From positions 257,003-321,002 of the forward strand of contig NZ_FUWZ01000005.1 of the NCBI RefSeq assembly GCF_900167135.1: 64,000 nucleotides of DNA, in the 5' to 3' direction. Shown piece by piece: positions 8,494 through 17,228 of the stretch. The notes beneath the pieces are model-generated. The model saw only the letters and a list, made by a program, of their open reading frames with translations. It did no database searches and was not told the DNA's origin. This DNA is from Chitinophaga eiseniae (GTDB lineage: Bacteria; Bacteroidota; Bacteroidia; Chitinophagales; Chitinophagaceae). A program made the position numbers and the translations under genes. Within the stretch, counting starts at the first letter, position 1; each line of letters starts with the position of its first letter.

Positions 8494-9123
8494 TTATAAG
8501 TGATCTATTTCTGCTTGTATGTTTTGCCGGGCCTGTGTTTCATACTGTTGTTGAAACGCGGGGGTACGGTAAATGGCAGGCATCTCCATAAAATGCTGCA
8601 ATACCTTTTTTCTGCCGGGATGATACAGGTTATCGGGGTAGATACTGTATTCCTGGCGGATTTGTTGCGCATAGGCCTGATAGTTGTCCGGCGGGGTCCC
8701 CAGTATCTGCAGGTCGAAGTCCAGGAAGTAATCCAGGTCGGAATGCTGCAGGGTGTTGACATGCGTCTGTGTGGCCACGATAAATTCCTCCACCGCATTG
8801 ATGTCTGCTGTGGGAAAACCGGTTTGCCGCAGGTATTCACCCGCGGCCAGAGCGCTTTGTTGTTCGTTGTCGCGCTGCTGTACATCATAAACGATGTCGT
8901 GAAAGAAGATGGCATACAACACGGTGTCCGGCGCTTTCAGCTGGCCGGCATACGTGTGGTGCAGCGTCAGCAGCTGGGTGATGTGCTGCAGGTTATGATA
9001 GTGCCTCCCCGGCGCCTGGTAGGCGGTGAGGATGTCCGTGAGGGCTTTTTGAACGAGGGCTGTGTTGGCAGTATATGCGTGGTTCAGCCGGGCCCAGCTT
9101 TCGCTGATAACGGGGATGGACAT
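8494..9123 (-). CDS. HD-domain predicted metal-dependent hydrolase (COG4339-like)
   Basis: A 209-residue helical protein with HD-superfamily metal ligands: His in RHYHNLQHI (about residues 40-48), the paired HD in FFHDIVYD (about residues 73-80), and an Asp in DLDYFLDFDLQILG. This pattern belongs to a family often misnamed 'NMDAR2C subunit' in databases. The substrate is unknown. It lies 9 nt upstream of the LOG-family gene, so the two are likely cotranscribed; joint action on nucleotides would be speculation. Confidence 0.82.
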   Translation of the reverse strand: MSIPVISESWARLNHAYTANTALVQKALTDILTAYQAPGRHYHNLQHITQLLTLHHTYAGQLKAPDTVLYAIFFHDIVYDVQQRDNEQQSALAAGEYLRQTGFPTADINAVEEFIVATQTHVNTLQHSDLDYFLDFDLQILGTPPDNYQAYAQQIRQEYSIYPDNLYHPGRKKVLQHFMEMPAIYRTPAFQQQYETQARQNIQAEIDHL

Positions 9124-9154
9124 ATGGGTATGATTTACCGGGGCAATTTAAAAA

Positions 9155-9185
9155 GAAAAACGGGCAGAAAGTTCTGCCCGTTTTT
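9155..9185 (-). terminator. Terminator downstream of aconitase
   Basis: ACGGGCAGAA and TTCTGCCCGT form a stem with A-run and T-run on either side, 30 nt after the aconitase stop. A smaller inverted repeat (ATTCAACC / GGTTGAAT) at 9197-9215 touches the stop codon. Confidence 0.88.
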
Positions 9186-9214
9186 CAGTGTATTTTATTC
9201 AACCGTAGGTTGAA

Positions 9215-11488
9215 TTATTTTTTGTTTTTGGCTGCTTCTGCACGGATTACGTTCAGGGCGCCGCCGGCTTTGAACCACTCGATCTGTTGTTCGTTGTAAG
9301 TGTGGTTTACAGCGAATTCATCGGTGCTGCCGTCTTTGTGGTGGAGCACCACGGAGAGCGGTTTACCCGGAGCGAAGGTGGTCAGGCCTACGATATCGAT
9401 GCTGTCGTCTTCCTGGATTTTGTCGTAATCTTCTTTGTTAGCGAAGGTCAGACCGAGCATACCTTGTTTTTTCAGGTTGGTTTCGTGGATACGGGCGAAA
9501 GATTTCACCAGGATAGCACGAACGCCGAGGTGACGGGGTTCCATGGCAGCGTGTTCGCGGCTGGAGCCTTCACCGTAGTTTTCGTCGCCTACTACTACCG
9601 CACCGAGGCCGGCAGCTTTGTAAGCGCGCATGGTAGCCGGAACAGCACCGTATTCACCTGTCAGGGAGTTTTTAACGGTATCTGTTTTATCGTTGAACGC
9701 GTTTACCGCGCCGATCAGCATGTTGTTGGAGATGTTGTCCAGGTGACCGCGGTATTTCAGCCATGGGCCGGCCATGGAGATGTGGTCAGTGGTACATTTG
9801 CCTTTTGCTTTGATGAGGAGTTTCAGGCCTTTCAGGTCTGTGCCTTCCCATGCAGGGAATGCTTCCAGCAGCTGCAGACGGTCGGACGTAGGGGATACGA
9901 TCACCTGTACTTTGCTACCGTCTTCGGCAGGAGCCTGGTAACCGGCGTCATCTACTGCGAAACCTTTTACCGGCAGTTCAAAACCGGTAGGTTCGTCCAG
10001 CTTCACGTCTTCGCCGTTTTTGTTTTTCAGGGTGTCAGTCAGCGGATTGAAGGTGAGGTCACCTGCAATGGCCAGTGCTGTCACGATTTCAGGAGAAGCT
10101 ACGAAAGCGTGGGTAGAAGCCAGGCCGTCGTTTCTTTTCGCGAAGTTACGGTTGAAGGAAGTGATGATAGAGTTCTTACGGTTAGGATCGTCGATATGAC
10201 GGGCCCATTGACCGATGCAGGGACCGCAGGCGTTTGCCAGCACCACACCGCCTACCTGGTCAAAGGTAGAGAGCAGACCGTCTCTTTCGATGGTATAACG
10301 CACCAGTTCAGAACCTGGGGTGATGGTAAATTCGGATTTCATGTCCAGCTGCTTGTCGATGGCTTGTTTGGCCAGGGAAGCGGAGCGGGAGATGTCTTCG
10401 TAGGAAGAGTTGGTGCAGGAACCGATCAGGGCTACTTCCAGCTTCTCAGGCCAGTTATTTTCTTTGATCGCCTGTGCGAATTTGGAGATAGGCCATGCCA
10501 GGTCCGGGGTGAACGGACCGTTTACATGGGGTTCCAGTTCGTCGAGGTTGATTTCGATTACCTGGTCGTAGTATTTCGCAGGTTCTGCGTATACTTCCGC
10601 GTCCGGACGCAGGTGTTCTTTCACACCGTCTGCCAGGGCGGCTACTTCAGCTCTGCTGGTTACTTTCAGGTAGTCAGCCATTTTGCTGTCGTAAGCGAAC
10701 AGGGAGCAGGTAGCGCCGATTTCAGCACCCATGTTACAGATAGTGCCCTTACCGGTAGCGCTCAGGCTGTCAGCACCTTCGCCGAAGTATTCCACGATAG
10801 CGCCGGTACCGCCTTTTACGGTCAGGATACCCGCTACTTTCAGGATCACGTCTTTTGCGGAAGTCCAGCCGCTCATTTTACCTGTCAGCTTCACACCGAT
10901 CAGTTTCGGCATTTTCAGCTCCCAGGGCAGGCCGGCCATTACGTCTACCGCGTCGGCACCGCCAACACCGATAGCCACCATACCCAGACCACCGGCGTTC
11001 GGGGTGTGGGAGTCGGTACCGATCATCATACCGCCGGGGAATGCATAGTTTTCCAGTACTACCTGGTGGATGATACCAGCGCCGGGCTTCCAGAAACCGA
11101 TGCCGTATTTGTCAGAGATGGAAGAAAGGAAATCGTAAACTTCTTTATTAGTGTCAACAGCAGCCGCCAGATCTTGTGTGGCGCCCACTTTGGCTTGTAT
11201 AAGGTGATCACAGTGTACTGTGGAAGGAACCGCAACTTTATTGCGGCCGGCGGTCATAAACTGGAGCAACGCCATCTGGGCGGTTGCATCCTGCATGGCT
11301 ACACGGTCCGGCGCAAATTCAACGTAGGATTTGCCTCTTTCAAAAGGCGTGGTAGTTGGTGCATACAGGTGTGCGTATAAAATCTTTTCGGCAAGTGTGA
11401 GCGGACGGCCTAACAGCTGACGGGTCGCTTCCACTTTACCCGGTAGTGCCGCATACACTTTTTTAATCATGTCAATATCAAACACCAT
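9215..11488 (-). CDS. acn: Aconitate hydratase
   Basis: TCA-cycle enzyme converting citrate to isocitrate through cis-aconitate, with a [4Fe-4S] cluster. The protein has 757 residues, a length typical of the mitochondrial-type aconitase used by Bacteroidota. Visible signatures are VPSTVHCDHLIQA, GTDSHTPNAGGLG, the cluster cysteines in IGSCTNSSYED and ANACGPCIGQW, and the swivel-domain GEGSSREHAAMEPRHLG. The first codons read MVFDIDMIKKVY; an alternative Met is six codons in. It is a single-gene unit with its own promoter and terminator. Confidence 0.97.
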   Translation of the reverse strand: MVFDIDMIKKVYAALPGKVEATRQLLGRPLTLAEKILYAHLYAPTTTPFERGKSYVEFAPDRVAMQDATAQMALLQFMTAGRNKVAVPSTVHCDHLIQAKVGATQDLAAAVDTNKEVYDFLSSISDKYGIGFWKPGAGIIHQVVLENYAFPGGMMIGTDSHTPNAGGLGMVAIGVGGADAVDVMAGLPWELKMPKLIGVKLTGKMSGWTSAKDVILKVAGILTVKGGTGAIVEYFGEGADSLSATGKGTICNMGAEIGATCSLFAYDSKMADYLKVTSRAEVAALADGVKEHLRPDAEVYAEPAKYYDQVIEINLDELEPHVNGPFTPDLAWPISKFAQAIKENNWPEKLEVALIGSCTNSSYEDISRSASLAKQAIDKQLDMKSEFTITPGSELVRYTIERDGLLSTFDQVGGVVLANACGPCIGQWARHIDDPNRKNSIITSFNRNFAKRNDGLASTHAFVASPEIVTALAIAGDLTFNPLTDTLKNKNGEDVKLDEPTGFELPVKGFAVDDAGYQAPAEDGSKVQVIVSPTSDRLQLLEAFPAWEGTDLKGLKLLIKAKGKCTTDHISMAGPWLKYRGHLDNISNNMLIGAVNAFNDKTDTVKNSLTGEYGAVPATMRAYKAAGLGAVVVGDENYGEGSSREHAAMEPRHLGVRAILVKSFARIHETNLKKQGMLGLTFANKEDYDKIQEDDSIDIVGLTTFAPGKPLSVVLHHKDGSTDEFAVNHTYNEQQIEWFKAGGALNVIRAEAAKNKK

Positions 11489-11526
11489 GGGAAAAAAATA
11501 ATTTAAGAGCGGTTAAAAATTGCACG

Positions 11527-11534
11527 CAAAATTA
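11527..11534 (-). promoter_or_regulatory. -7 element of acn (TAATTTTG)
   Basis: On the minus strand TAATTTTG matches TAnnTTTG, 38 nt upstream of the acn ATG. No convincing -33 TTTG is seen. Confidence 0.5.
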
Positions 11535-11747
11535 ACTAAAAACAACAAGTTTTTAAATTAATTACTGAAGATCCCGCCAGAATTTTACCCGGCCAGCCGC
11601 CCAAAAAACAGGCGGGGCAAATTGGTCTCCATCTCTAAAAGAATTGTTAAAAAATATTATATTAAATTTTTACCCCCTTTTTTAAGAAGGCTCCCCGGGT
11701 ACCGCTCCCGCCGCTCTCCTGTTAAATTACGGCGGTGACGGCCACGC

Positions 11748-11778
11748 TTGTTTTTCCCGCCGGAATTTGATACATTTG
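11748..11778 (+). promoter_or_regulatory. Promoter TTG-N20-TACATTTG, very close to the start codon
   Basis: TTG at 11748-11750, a 20-nt spacer, then TACATTTG at 11771-11778 give a near-consensus Bacteroidota promoter. Only four bases (GAAC) separate it from the ATG at 11783, so the transcript is probably leaderless or nearly so. Confidence 0.72.
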
Positions 11779-11782
11779 GAAC

Positions 11783-12004
11783 ATGAACCGGATAAAAGAC
11801 TTTTTGGAATGGAAGGCCTTTGGCGTGTGCAATGCCATCGGTGAAAAACTGGGTGTCGCCAGCTCCCGGATCCGCTTCTTTTTTATTTATGCTACCTTCC
11901 TCACCATGGGATCGCCCGTGATCGTTTATATGATCCTCGCTTTCTGGATGAATATGAAAAATTATATCCTCAACGCCAGAAGAAATCCCCTGCGCTATCT
12001 CTGA
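11783..12004 (+). CDS. PspC-domain small membrane protein
   Basis: A 73-residue protein whose pattern FGVCNAIGEKLGVASSRIRFFFIYATF matches the PspC domain (GVc-G-a-g-vR-F). One hydrophobic segment follows (about residues 34-56), so it is predicted to be an inner-membrane protein. PspC proteins take part in membrane-stress signalling in other phyla. Single small PspC proteins of this size are common in Bacteroidota and have no settled role. The start is fixed by the promoter only four bases upstream. Confidence 0.85.
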   Translation: MNRIKDFLEWKAFGVCNAIGEKLGVASSRIRFFFIYATFLTMGSPVIVYMILAFWMNMKNYILNARRNPLRYL

Positions 12005-12281
12005 GATCGTAAGGCTCCGGCCGCTGCGTGTTTCACCTCCGCCCCTTTATCTTCCGGCAGTTTTTCCCGTTCCGGCCTCTTTTAACTTTAACGGCTATCT
12101 TCCCGGCTTTTCAGAGTTCACTATTGGAGTTATTACCCTCATTTTCTCGTTTTTGGGCCTTTTTGCCCCTTTTTTCTGATTTTCCCCGGTTTTTCTATGC
12201 ACTGGTATCTCATGGTCCCAATGCTGCCCCGGTGCCCTGTACACTTCTGCCTGGTTGTCACCGGTTATATCGTTCCCTGAA
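12005..12281. other. Pyrimidine-rich non-coding stretch
   Basis: Between the PspC-like gene and the hairpin at 12282, the plus strand is strongly biased to T and C, with many runs of TTTT and CCCC. I see no gene, tRNA-like fold or promoter consensus in it. Confidence 0.5.
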
Positions 12282-12329
12282 ACGACAAAGAGGATGTGCC
12301 CGGTATTCCGGTCACATCCTCTTTGTCGT
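12282..12329 (-). terminator. Hairpin with a perfect 17-bp stem
   Basis: ACGACAAAGAGGATGTG (12282-12298) and its exact reverse complement (12313-12329) enclose a 14-nt loop. It lies 18 nt beyond the stop of the convergent minus-strand gene. It lacks a strong T-run on either side, so a role in RNA stability is possible as well as termination. Confidence 0.65.
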
Positions 12330-12347
12330 ATATGCTTCCTCCGGCGT

Positions 12348-12755
12348 TTATTCCAGGTGGAAATTGGTCATACCGTGATAATGGTTTTGCAGCTCATTCA
12401 GCGTAATGGGCGCGTTCAGGTTCCTGGTCTCGTCGCGGTAGTGCAACTGAAGCAGGGGCTGATTGCCCGGCTCGTGCATGCGTACGGAGAATGGTCCCCG
12501 GACATACAACCGGCCTTTGCCATTACCGGACTGGTTAGTGTCCAGATGGAACTGCAATCTCAGTAAGGTTGCCTCGTCCAGCGGAATGGAGTACAGGTTG
12601 TCGAGATCATACCAAAACTCATTCGTGTCATTATCGGTGGCCACAAGCACTTTTTTGTCCTCATGATCCACCTGCAGAATCTTCCCCGGTTTCTCTACAC
12701 CTCCGTAACTGGTAATCACCGTATCTCCGGTTTTTAAATGGTGTAAACTGATCAT
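12348..12755 (-). CDS. Hypothetical protein with SH3-like N-terminus
   Basis: A 135-residue cytoplasmic protein with no signal or membrane segment. The N-terminus (LKTGDTVITSYGGVEKPGKILQ) looks like a small barrel of the SH3/KOW type. It is followed by acidic residues and a segment rich in Asn, His and Leu ending in HYHGMTNFHLE. I do not recognise a named family. It is on the same strand as kdsA, 73 nt downstream of that gene's stop, and may be read from the kdsA promoter. A strong hairpin follows it. Confidence 0.65.
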   Translation of the reverse strand: MISLHHLKTGDTVITSYGGVEKPGKILQVDHEDKKVLVATDNDTNEFWYDLDNLYSIPLDEATLLRLQFHLDTNQSGNGKGRLYVRGPFSVRMHEPGNQPLLQLHYRDETRNLNAPITLNELQNHYHGMTNFHLE

Positions 12756-12828
12756 ATTGAGCTGTTTTTAGTGTTTTATGAATTTACATAAAACGATCCA
12801 AAACAACAAGGGGAAGCCTTTGCAGACC

Positions 12829-13650
12829 TTATAATTTCACCGCTACTTTCCGCAGTTCCACCAGTTTCTCCAGCAGCTCTTCCAGCAGGTCGAGGCGGAG
12901 CATATTGGCGCCGTCGGACTTGGCGCGGGACGGCTCAGGATGGGTTTCGATAAACAGCCCGTCAGCGCCGGTGGCGATGGCCGCTTTGGCGATAGTGCTG
13001 ATCATCTGCGGGTTGCCGCCGGTAACGCCGCTGGTCTGGTTGGGCTGCTGCAAAGAGTGGGTGCAGTCCATCACTACCGGATGCCCGAAATGTTTCATCA
13101 CCGGGATGTTACGGTAATCGACCACCAGGTCCTGGTAACCGAAGGTGGTGCCTCTTTCTGTCAGGATAATATTTTCATTGCCGGCCCCTGTCACTTTCTC
13201 TACAGCGAATTTCATGGATTCGCCGCTGAGGAACTGGCCTTTCTTTACGTTTACTACTTTGCCTGTTTCTGCGGCGGCCAACAGGATGTCCGTCTGCCGG
13301 CAGAGGAAGGCGGGGATTTGTAACACATCCACGTAAGCTGCTGCCATAGCGGCTTCGGCGGCGGAGTGGATATCGGAGGTAACAGGTACGTTGAATGTTT
13401 TGCCTACTTTCTGCAGCAGTTCCAGCCCTTCCACATCACCAATGCCGGTGAAAGAATGGGCGCTGGTACGGTTGGCCTTCCGGTAAGATGCTTTGAATAC
13501 ATACGGGATCGCCAGCCTTTTACAGATACCGGAAACTTTCTCCGCTACTGTCATCAGCAATTCTTCTTCTTCTATCACACATGGACCAGCAATCAGGAAA
13601 AAATTTTCCGGATTGTATTGTTCTTTGAACAATGATTTTAAATGCTTCAT
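12829..13650 (-). CDS. kdsA: 2-dehydro-3-deoxyphosphooctonate aldolase (KDO-8-P synthase)
   Basis: Condenses phosphoenolpyruvate with arabinose 5-phosphate to KDO-8-phosphate for the lipopolysaccharide inner core. It is a TIM barrel of 273 residues. Visible family motifs are IAGPCVIEEEE (PEP site), FKASYRKANRTSAHSFTG (substrate loop), LQIPAFLCRQTD, and VMDCTHSLQQPNQTSG (metal His). The conserved Lys-Ala-Ser-Tyr-Arg-Lys-Ala-Asn stretch identifies KdsA rather than a DAHP synthase. Confidence 0.96.
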   Translation of the reverse strand: MKHLKSLFKEQYNPENFFLIAGPCVIEEEELLMTVAEKVSGICKRLAIPYVFKASYRKANRTSAHSFTGIGDVEGLELLQKVGKTFNVPVTSDIHSAAEAAMAAAYVDVLQIPAFLCRQTDILLAAAETGKVVNVKKGQFLSGESMKFAVEKVTGAGNENIILTERGTTFGYQDLVVDYRNIPVMKHFGHPVVMDCTHSLQQPNQTSGVTGGNPQMISTIAKAAIATGADGLFIETHPEPSRAKSDGANMLRLDLLEELLEKLVELRKVAVKL

Positions 13651-13683
13651 AATTTTATAACTATTGGGTCATTAATCGCCCTG

Positions 13684-13691
13684 CAAAGATA
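13684..13691 (-). promoter_or_regulatory. -7 element of kdsA (TATCTTTG)
   Basis: On the minus strand TATCTTTG matches TAnnTTTG, 33 nt upstream of the kdsA ATG. Confidence 0.55.
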
Positions 13692-13903
13692 GTCTTTCCC
13701 GGCATTAACAGACCCCTGTATCCGCCGCTTCACCCTATACGAAAAGTTAAAATTGTCATACTTTTGTAATCCGGAATCAGAAAGTTCACCCATTGCAGTT
13801 TTTATTGTTATAGCATTGTCATGCGCGTGGACAGGTGGAACGGAAATACCGGCGAACCTGTTAATATTACGCTCTCAAATTATTGCTTACAATTTTCGTT
13901 TAT

Positions 13904-14842
13904 ATGAAGAAAGATAAGATCCTGGTTATTGGTGCCTGCGGACAAATAGGCGTGGAGTTGACGCTGGCGTTAAGGAAAATGTATGGAGATGCTAACGTGG
14001 TGGCGTCGGATCTGCGGGAAGAGCATGAGCTGCTGAAAGGAACAGGCCCTTACGTATCGCTGGATGTGATGAACAAGGAGATGCTGCACGTATTGATCAT
14101 TCGTCACAACATCACCCAGGTATATCTGCTGGCGGCCATCCTGTCTGCCACCGGTGAAAAAAATCCCCTGCTGGCATGGCATATCAACATGCAAAGCCTG
14201 CTCAACGTCCTTGATATCGCGAAGGAAGAAAATATCGATAAAGTATACTGGCCCAGCTCTATCGCGGTATTCGGTCCTAACTCCCCGATGCAGGACACGC
14301 CGCAGCATACGATCATTGAACCAACGACTATCTACGGTATCAGCAAATTCGCCGGCGAACGCTGGTGCGAATATTATAATCACCGTTATGGCGTAGACGT
14401 AAGAAGCCTCCGTTATCCCGGCCTGATCAGCTATAAATCAGCTCCCGGCGGCGGCACTACCGATTATGCGGTGGAAATCTTCCATGAAGCGAAAGAACAC
14501 AAACAATACACCTGCTTCCTGTCAGAAAACACCTATCTGCCCATGATGTATATGCCGGACGCTATCCGCGCTACCATTGAACTGATGGAAGCCGATGCCT
14601 CCAAAATATCCGTGCGTTCCGCCTATAACCTCTCCTCCATGAGTTTCTCCCCCAAAGAGATTGCGGCGGAGATCAAAAAACATGTTCCTGAATTCACCAT
14701 CAGCTACGAACCGGACTATCGCCAGCAGATCGCTGACGGCTGGCCCAACAGTATGGACGACAGCCTCGCCCGCGCCGACTGGGGATGGAAACACGAATAT
14801 GACCTGGCGAAGATGACAGCAGATATGTTTAAGAATATATAG
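13904..14842 (+). CDS. NAD-dependent epimerase/dehydratase, L-threonine 3-dehydrogenase-like (extended SDR)
   Basis: An extended short-chain dehydrogenase of 312 residues. The N-terminal Rossmann motif is ILVIGACGQIGVEL (GxxGxxG) and the catalytic Tyr-Lys is in TIYGISKFAGE. The later segment LRYPGLISYKSAPGGGTTDYAVEIF is characteristic of the SDR-type L-threonine 3-dehydrogenases known from bacteria, which oxidise threonine to 2-amino-3-ketobutyrate. The ATG at 13904 (MKKDKILVIG) is chosen over an in-frame TTG at 13883. A -7-like TACTTTTG at 13759-13766 could give a leader of about 130 nt. No kbl partner is adjacent. Confidence 0.85.
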   Translation: MKKDKILVIGACGQIGVELTLALRKMYGDANVVASDLREEHELLKGTGPYVSLDVMNKEMLHVLIIRHNITQVYLLAAILSATGEKNPLLAWHINMQSLLNVLDIAKEENIDKVYWPSSIAVFGPNSPMQDTPQHTIIEPTTIYGISKFAGERWCEYYNHRYGVDVRSLRYPGLISYKSAPGGGTTDYAVEIFHEAKEHKQYTCFLSENTYLPMMYMPDAIRATIELMEADASKISVRSAYNLSSMSFSPKEIAAEIKKHVPEFTISYEPDYRQQIADGWPNSMDDSLARADWGWKHEYDLAKMTADMFKNI

Positions 14843-14876
14843 AATAGCATATATTGTTTGATTTGAGTATAATAGT

Positions 14877-14905
14877 AAGGCCCGGTGATATCTTCACCGG
14901 GCCTT
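14877..14905 (+). terminator. Terminator after the SDR gene
   Basis: AAGGCCCGGTGA and TCACCGGGCCTT form a 12-bp perfect stem followed by CATTTTATATTG. It lies 34 nt after the stop. Confidence 0.8.
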
Positions 14906-14996
14906 CATTTTATATTGCTTTATTTAGTCCTGAATGAGTTTCGCAGGTAGTGCCAATCTCCGTTTTTTCTTCGTGAATCCGCGAAACCGGTAATAA

Positions 14997-16247
14997 TCAT
15001 GTTATCAAAGTTCCGACAGCTACGGTCGTGTTATTAAATTCATCGATCAGAATAAATGAGCCGTTGGCGGGGTTTTCCGCATAGATGTCCGCAAAGATGG
15101 GCTGGGCTGTTTTCAGGGTGATGCTTCCGATATCGTTCAGGCCCATATCATTTTTGCCTTCGATGTGTTGGTTGCTGGTGACATCGATGACGAAGTTGAT
15201 TTGCTGCACTTTTGCTTTTACGCGGTTTACGCCATGCTGGAGCAGGTAGGTTTTTCCGGCGACCAGTTTCTGCTGGTCCATCCAGCAGACGTTGGCGGTC
15301 ACTTCTTTGCGTTGTTCGGGCACGCTGCCGGTCTTTACGAGCATGTTACCGCGGCTGCTGTCGATCTCATCTTCGAGGGTGATGACAACGCTTTCGCGGG
15401 CATGGGCGGACGGCAGTTGTGTTTCGAACTGCTCGATGGTTTTGATCCTGCTTTTTTGACCGGAAGGCAGGGAGATGATTTCGTCACCTACGTTAAAATG
15501 GCCGCTGGCCACTTTTCCCGCGAAGCCGCGGAAGTCGTGGTGTTCGGTGGTACGGGGGCGGATTACGCTTTGTATGGGGAAGCGGGCCGGGTGGCGGCTG
15601 TCTTCCTGGTCAAGGTCGATCTGTTCGAGATAATCGAGCAGGGTAGGGCCGTTGTACCAATTGATGGTGCCGTTGCGGGTAGCCACGTTTTCGCCGTACA
15701 GGGAAGAGATCGGGATGAATTTCACCTGTTGTGCCTTGAAGGAGGCGCTGGCCAGCAGCTGCTGGAAGTCTTCCACGATCTGGTTAAAACGGGCTTCGCT
15801 GTATTCTACCAGGTCCATCTTGTTGACGCATACCACCAGGTGGGGGATGCGCAGCAGGTTGGCGATGAAGAAATGGCGATGTGTCTGTTCCACGATGCCT
15901 TTACGGGCGTCGATGAGGATCAGGGATACCTGCGCGTTGGAGGCGCCGGTCACCATGTTGCGTGTATATTCAATATGGCCGGGTGTGTCGGCGATAATGT
16001 ATTTGCGGGTAGGGGTGGAGAAATAGATATGCGCCACGTCGATGGTGATGCCTTGTTCTCTTTCTGCCACGAGGCCGTCTGTCAGCAGAGACAGGTCGGT
16101 GAAATCGAGTCCTTTACGTTTGCTGGCGGCGTGGAGCGCCTCCATTTTATCCTGGGGAATAGAATTGGTGTCGTATAAAAGACGGCCGATCAGGGTGCTT
16201 TTCCCATCGTCCACACTACCGGAAGTGGCTATACGTAAAACCTCCAT
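14997..16247 (-). CDS. cysN: Sulfate adenylyltransferase subunit 1 (GTPase)
   Basis: GTPase subunit of ATP sulfurylase, driving APS formation together with CysD. It is an EF-Tu-like protein of 416 residues with G1 GSVDDGKSTLIGRLL, G3 DTPGHIEYTRNM and G4 NKMDL, followed by two beta-barrel domains. No APS-kinase (CysC) domain is fused at the C-terminus, in agreement with the downstream APS reductase seen in cysH. It lies 33 nt after cysD in the operon cysH-cysD-cysN. Confidence 0.96.
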   Translation of the reverse strand: MEVLRIATSGSVDDGKSTLIGRLLYDTNSIPQDKMEALHAASKRKGLDFTDLSLLTDGLVAEREQGITIDVAHIYFSTPTRKYIIADTPGHIEYTRNMVTGASNAQVSLILIDARKGIVEQTHRHFFIANLLRIPHLVVCVNKMDLVEYSEARFNQIVEDFQQLLASASFKAQQVKFIPISSLYGENVATRNGTINWYNGPTLLDYLEQIDLDQEDSRHPARFPIQSVIRPRTTEHHDFRGFAGKVASGHFNVGDEIISLPSGQKSRIKTIEQFETQLPSAHARESVVITLEDEIDSSRGNMLVKTGSVPEQRKEVTANVCWMDQQKLVAGKTYLLQHGVNRVKAKVQQINFVIDVTSNQHIEGKNDMGLNDIGSITLKTAQPIFADIYAENPANGSFILIDEFNNTTVAVGTLIT

Positions 16248-16280
16248 ATGCGTTCGCTTTTTTGCTGTAAGAAGTAAATG

Positions 16281-17198
16281 TTAAAAGTAACCTGCCTGTT
16301 TTCTCTTTTCCATGGCCGCTTCGGAGCGTTTATCGTCGATGCGGGCGCCACGTTCGGAAATTTTAGCTTCCATGATTTCTGTGATGATGTCTTCCAGCTT
16401 ATCGGCTTCGGACAGTACAGCAGCGGTACAGGTCATGTCGCCTACGGTTCGGAAGCGTACTTTCTGGCGGAAAGGCACTTCATCGGCGGTGGTGTTGAGA
16501 TAGGAGGAGTAGGGCCAGTAGAGGCCGTCGCGCTCTATGATTTCTCTTTCGTGGGCGAAGTAGATGGAAGGTATTTCCAGTTTTTCGCGGCGGATATAGT
16601 TCCATACGTCCAGCTCTGTCCAGTTGGAGATAGGGAATACGCGCACGTTTTCACCAATATTGATTTTTCCGTTGAGGATGTCGAACAGTTCAGGGCGTTG
16701 CATTTTAGCATTCCACTGGCCGAATTCATCGCGTACGGAGAAGATTCTTTCTTTGGCGCGGGCTTTTTCTTCATCGCGGCGGGCGCCGCCGATGCAGGCG
16801 TCAAATTTTCCTTCTTCGATGGCATCGAGGAGGGTAACGGTTTGCAGGGCGTTGCGGCTGGCATATTTGCCGGTTTCTTCCTGTACTTTGCCCTGGTTGA
16901 TGCTGTCCTGTACATTGCGGACGATCAGGTCGAGACCGAGGTTGTTGACCAGCCAGTCGCGGAACTCGATCGTTTCGGGAAAGTTATGGCCGGTATCCAC
17001 ATGGAGCAGCGGAAACGGTACTTTGCCCGGGTAGAAGGCTTTCTGGGCCAGTCTTACGAGGGTAATGGAATCTTTACCGCCGGAGAAGAGCAGTACCGGC
17101 TTCTCAAATTGGGCGGCCGTTTCGCGTAATATGTATATGGCTTCATCTTCCAGCGCCTGTGGAAACTCCCAGTTTATCTGATGTGTCATGGGTGACAA
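16281..17198 (-). CDS. cysD: Sulfate adenylyltransferase subunit 2
   Basis: Catalytic subunit of ATP sulfurylase: sulfate plus ATP gives APS and pyrophosphate. It is an adenine-nucleotide alpha-hydrolase fold of 305 residues with PP-loop LLFSGGKDSI, HVDTGHNFPETIEFRD, and the C-terminal KVRFRTVGDMTCTAAV and SERGARIDDKRSEAAMEKRK typical of CysD. The ATG three codons downstream (MTHQINWEF) is an equally good start. It is the middle gene of the cysH-cysD-cysN operon. Confidence 0.96.
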   Translation of the reverse strand: MSPMTHQINWEFPQALEDEAIYILRETAAQFEKPVLLFSGGKDSITLVRLAQKAFYPGKVPFPLLHVDTGHNFPETIEFRDWLVNNLGLDLIVRNVQDSINQGKVQEETGKYASRNALQTVTLLDAIEEGKFDACIGGARRDEEKARAKERIFSVRDEFGQWNAKMQRPELFDILNGKINIGENVRVFPISNWTELDVWNYIRREKLEIPSIYFAHEREIIERDGLYWPYSSYLNTTADEVPFRQKVRFRTVGDMTCTAAVLSEADKLEDIITEIMEAKISERGARIDDKRSEAAMEKRKQAGYF

Positions 17199-17228
17199 TA
17201 ATTTTATGATTGCAAAGGCTGTTTTCTG

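Noticed and set aside
9287..11380. A very long open frame (697 codons) on the plus strand opposite acn
   Set aside because: It is an antisense shadow of the aconitase gene: the composition is rich in Phe, Val, His, Gly and Cys with no motif, and acn on the other strand has complete family signatures.
12028..12378. Open frame of 116 codons after the PspC-like gene
   Set aside because: Phe/Leu/Pro-rich translation of a pyrimidine-biased stretch, running through a 17-bp hairpin and into the antisense of the next gene.
15165..16178. Open frame of 337 codons opposite cysN
   Set aside because: Antisense shadow of a well-supported GTPase gene; no promoter, signal or family motif.
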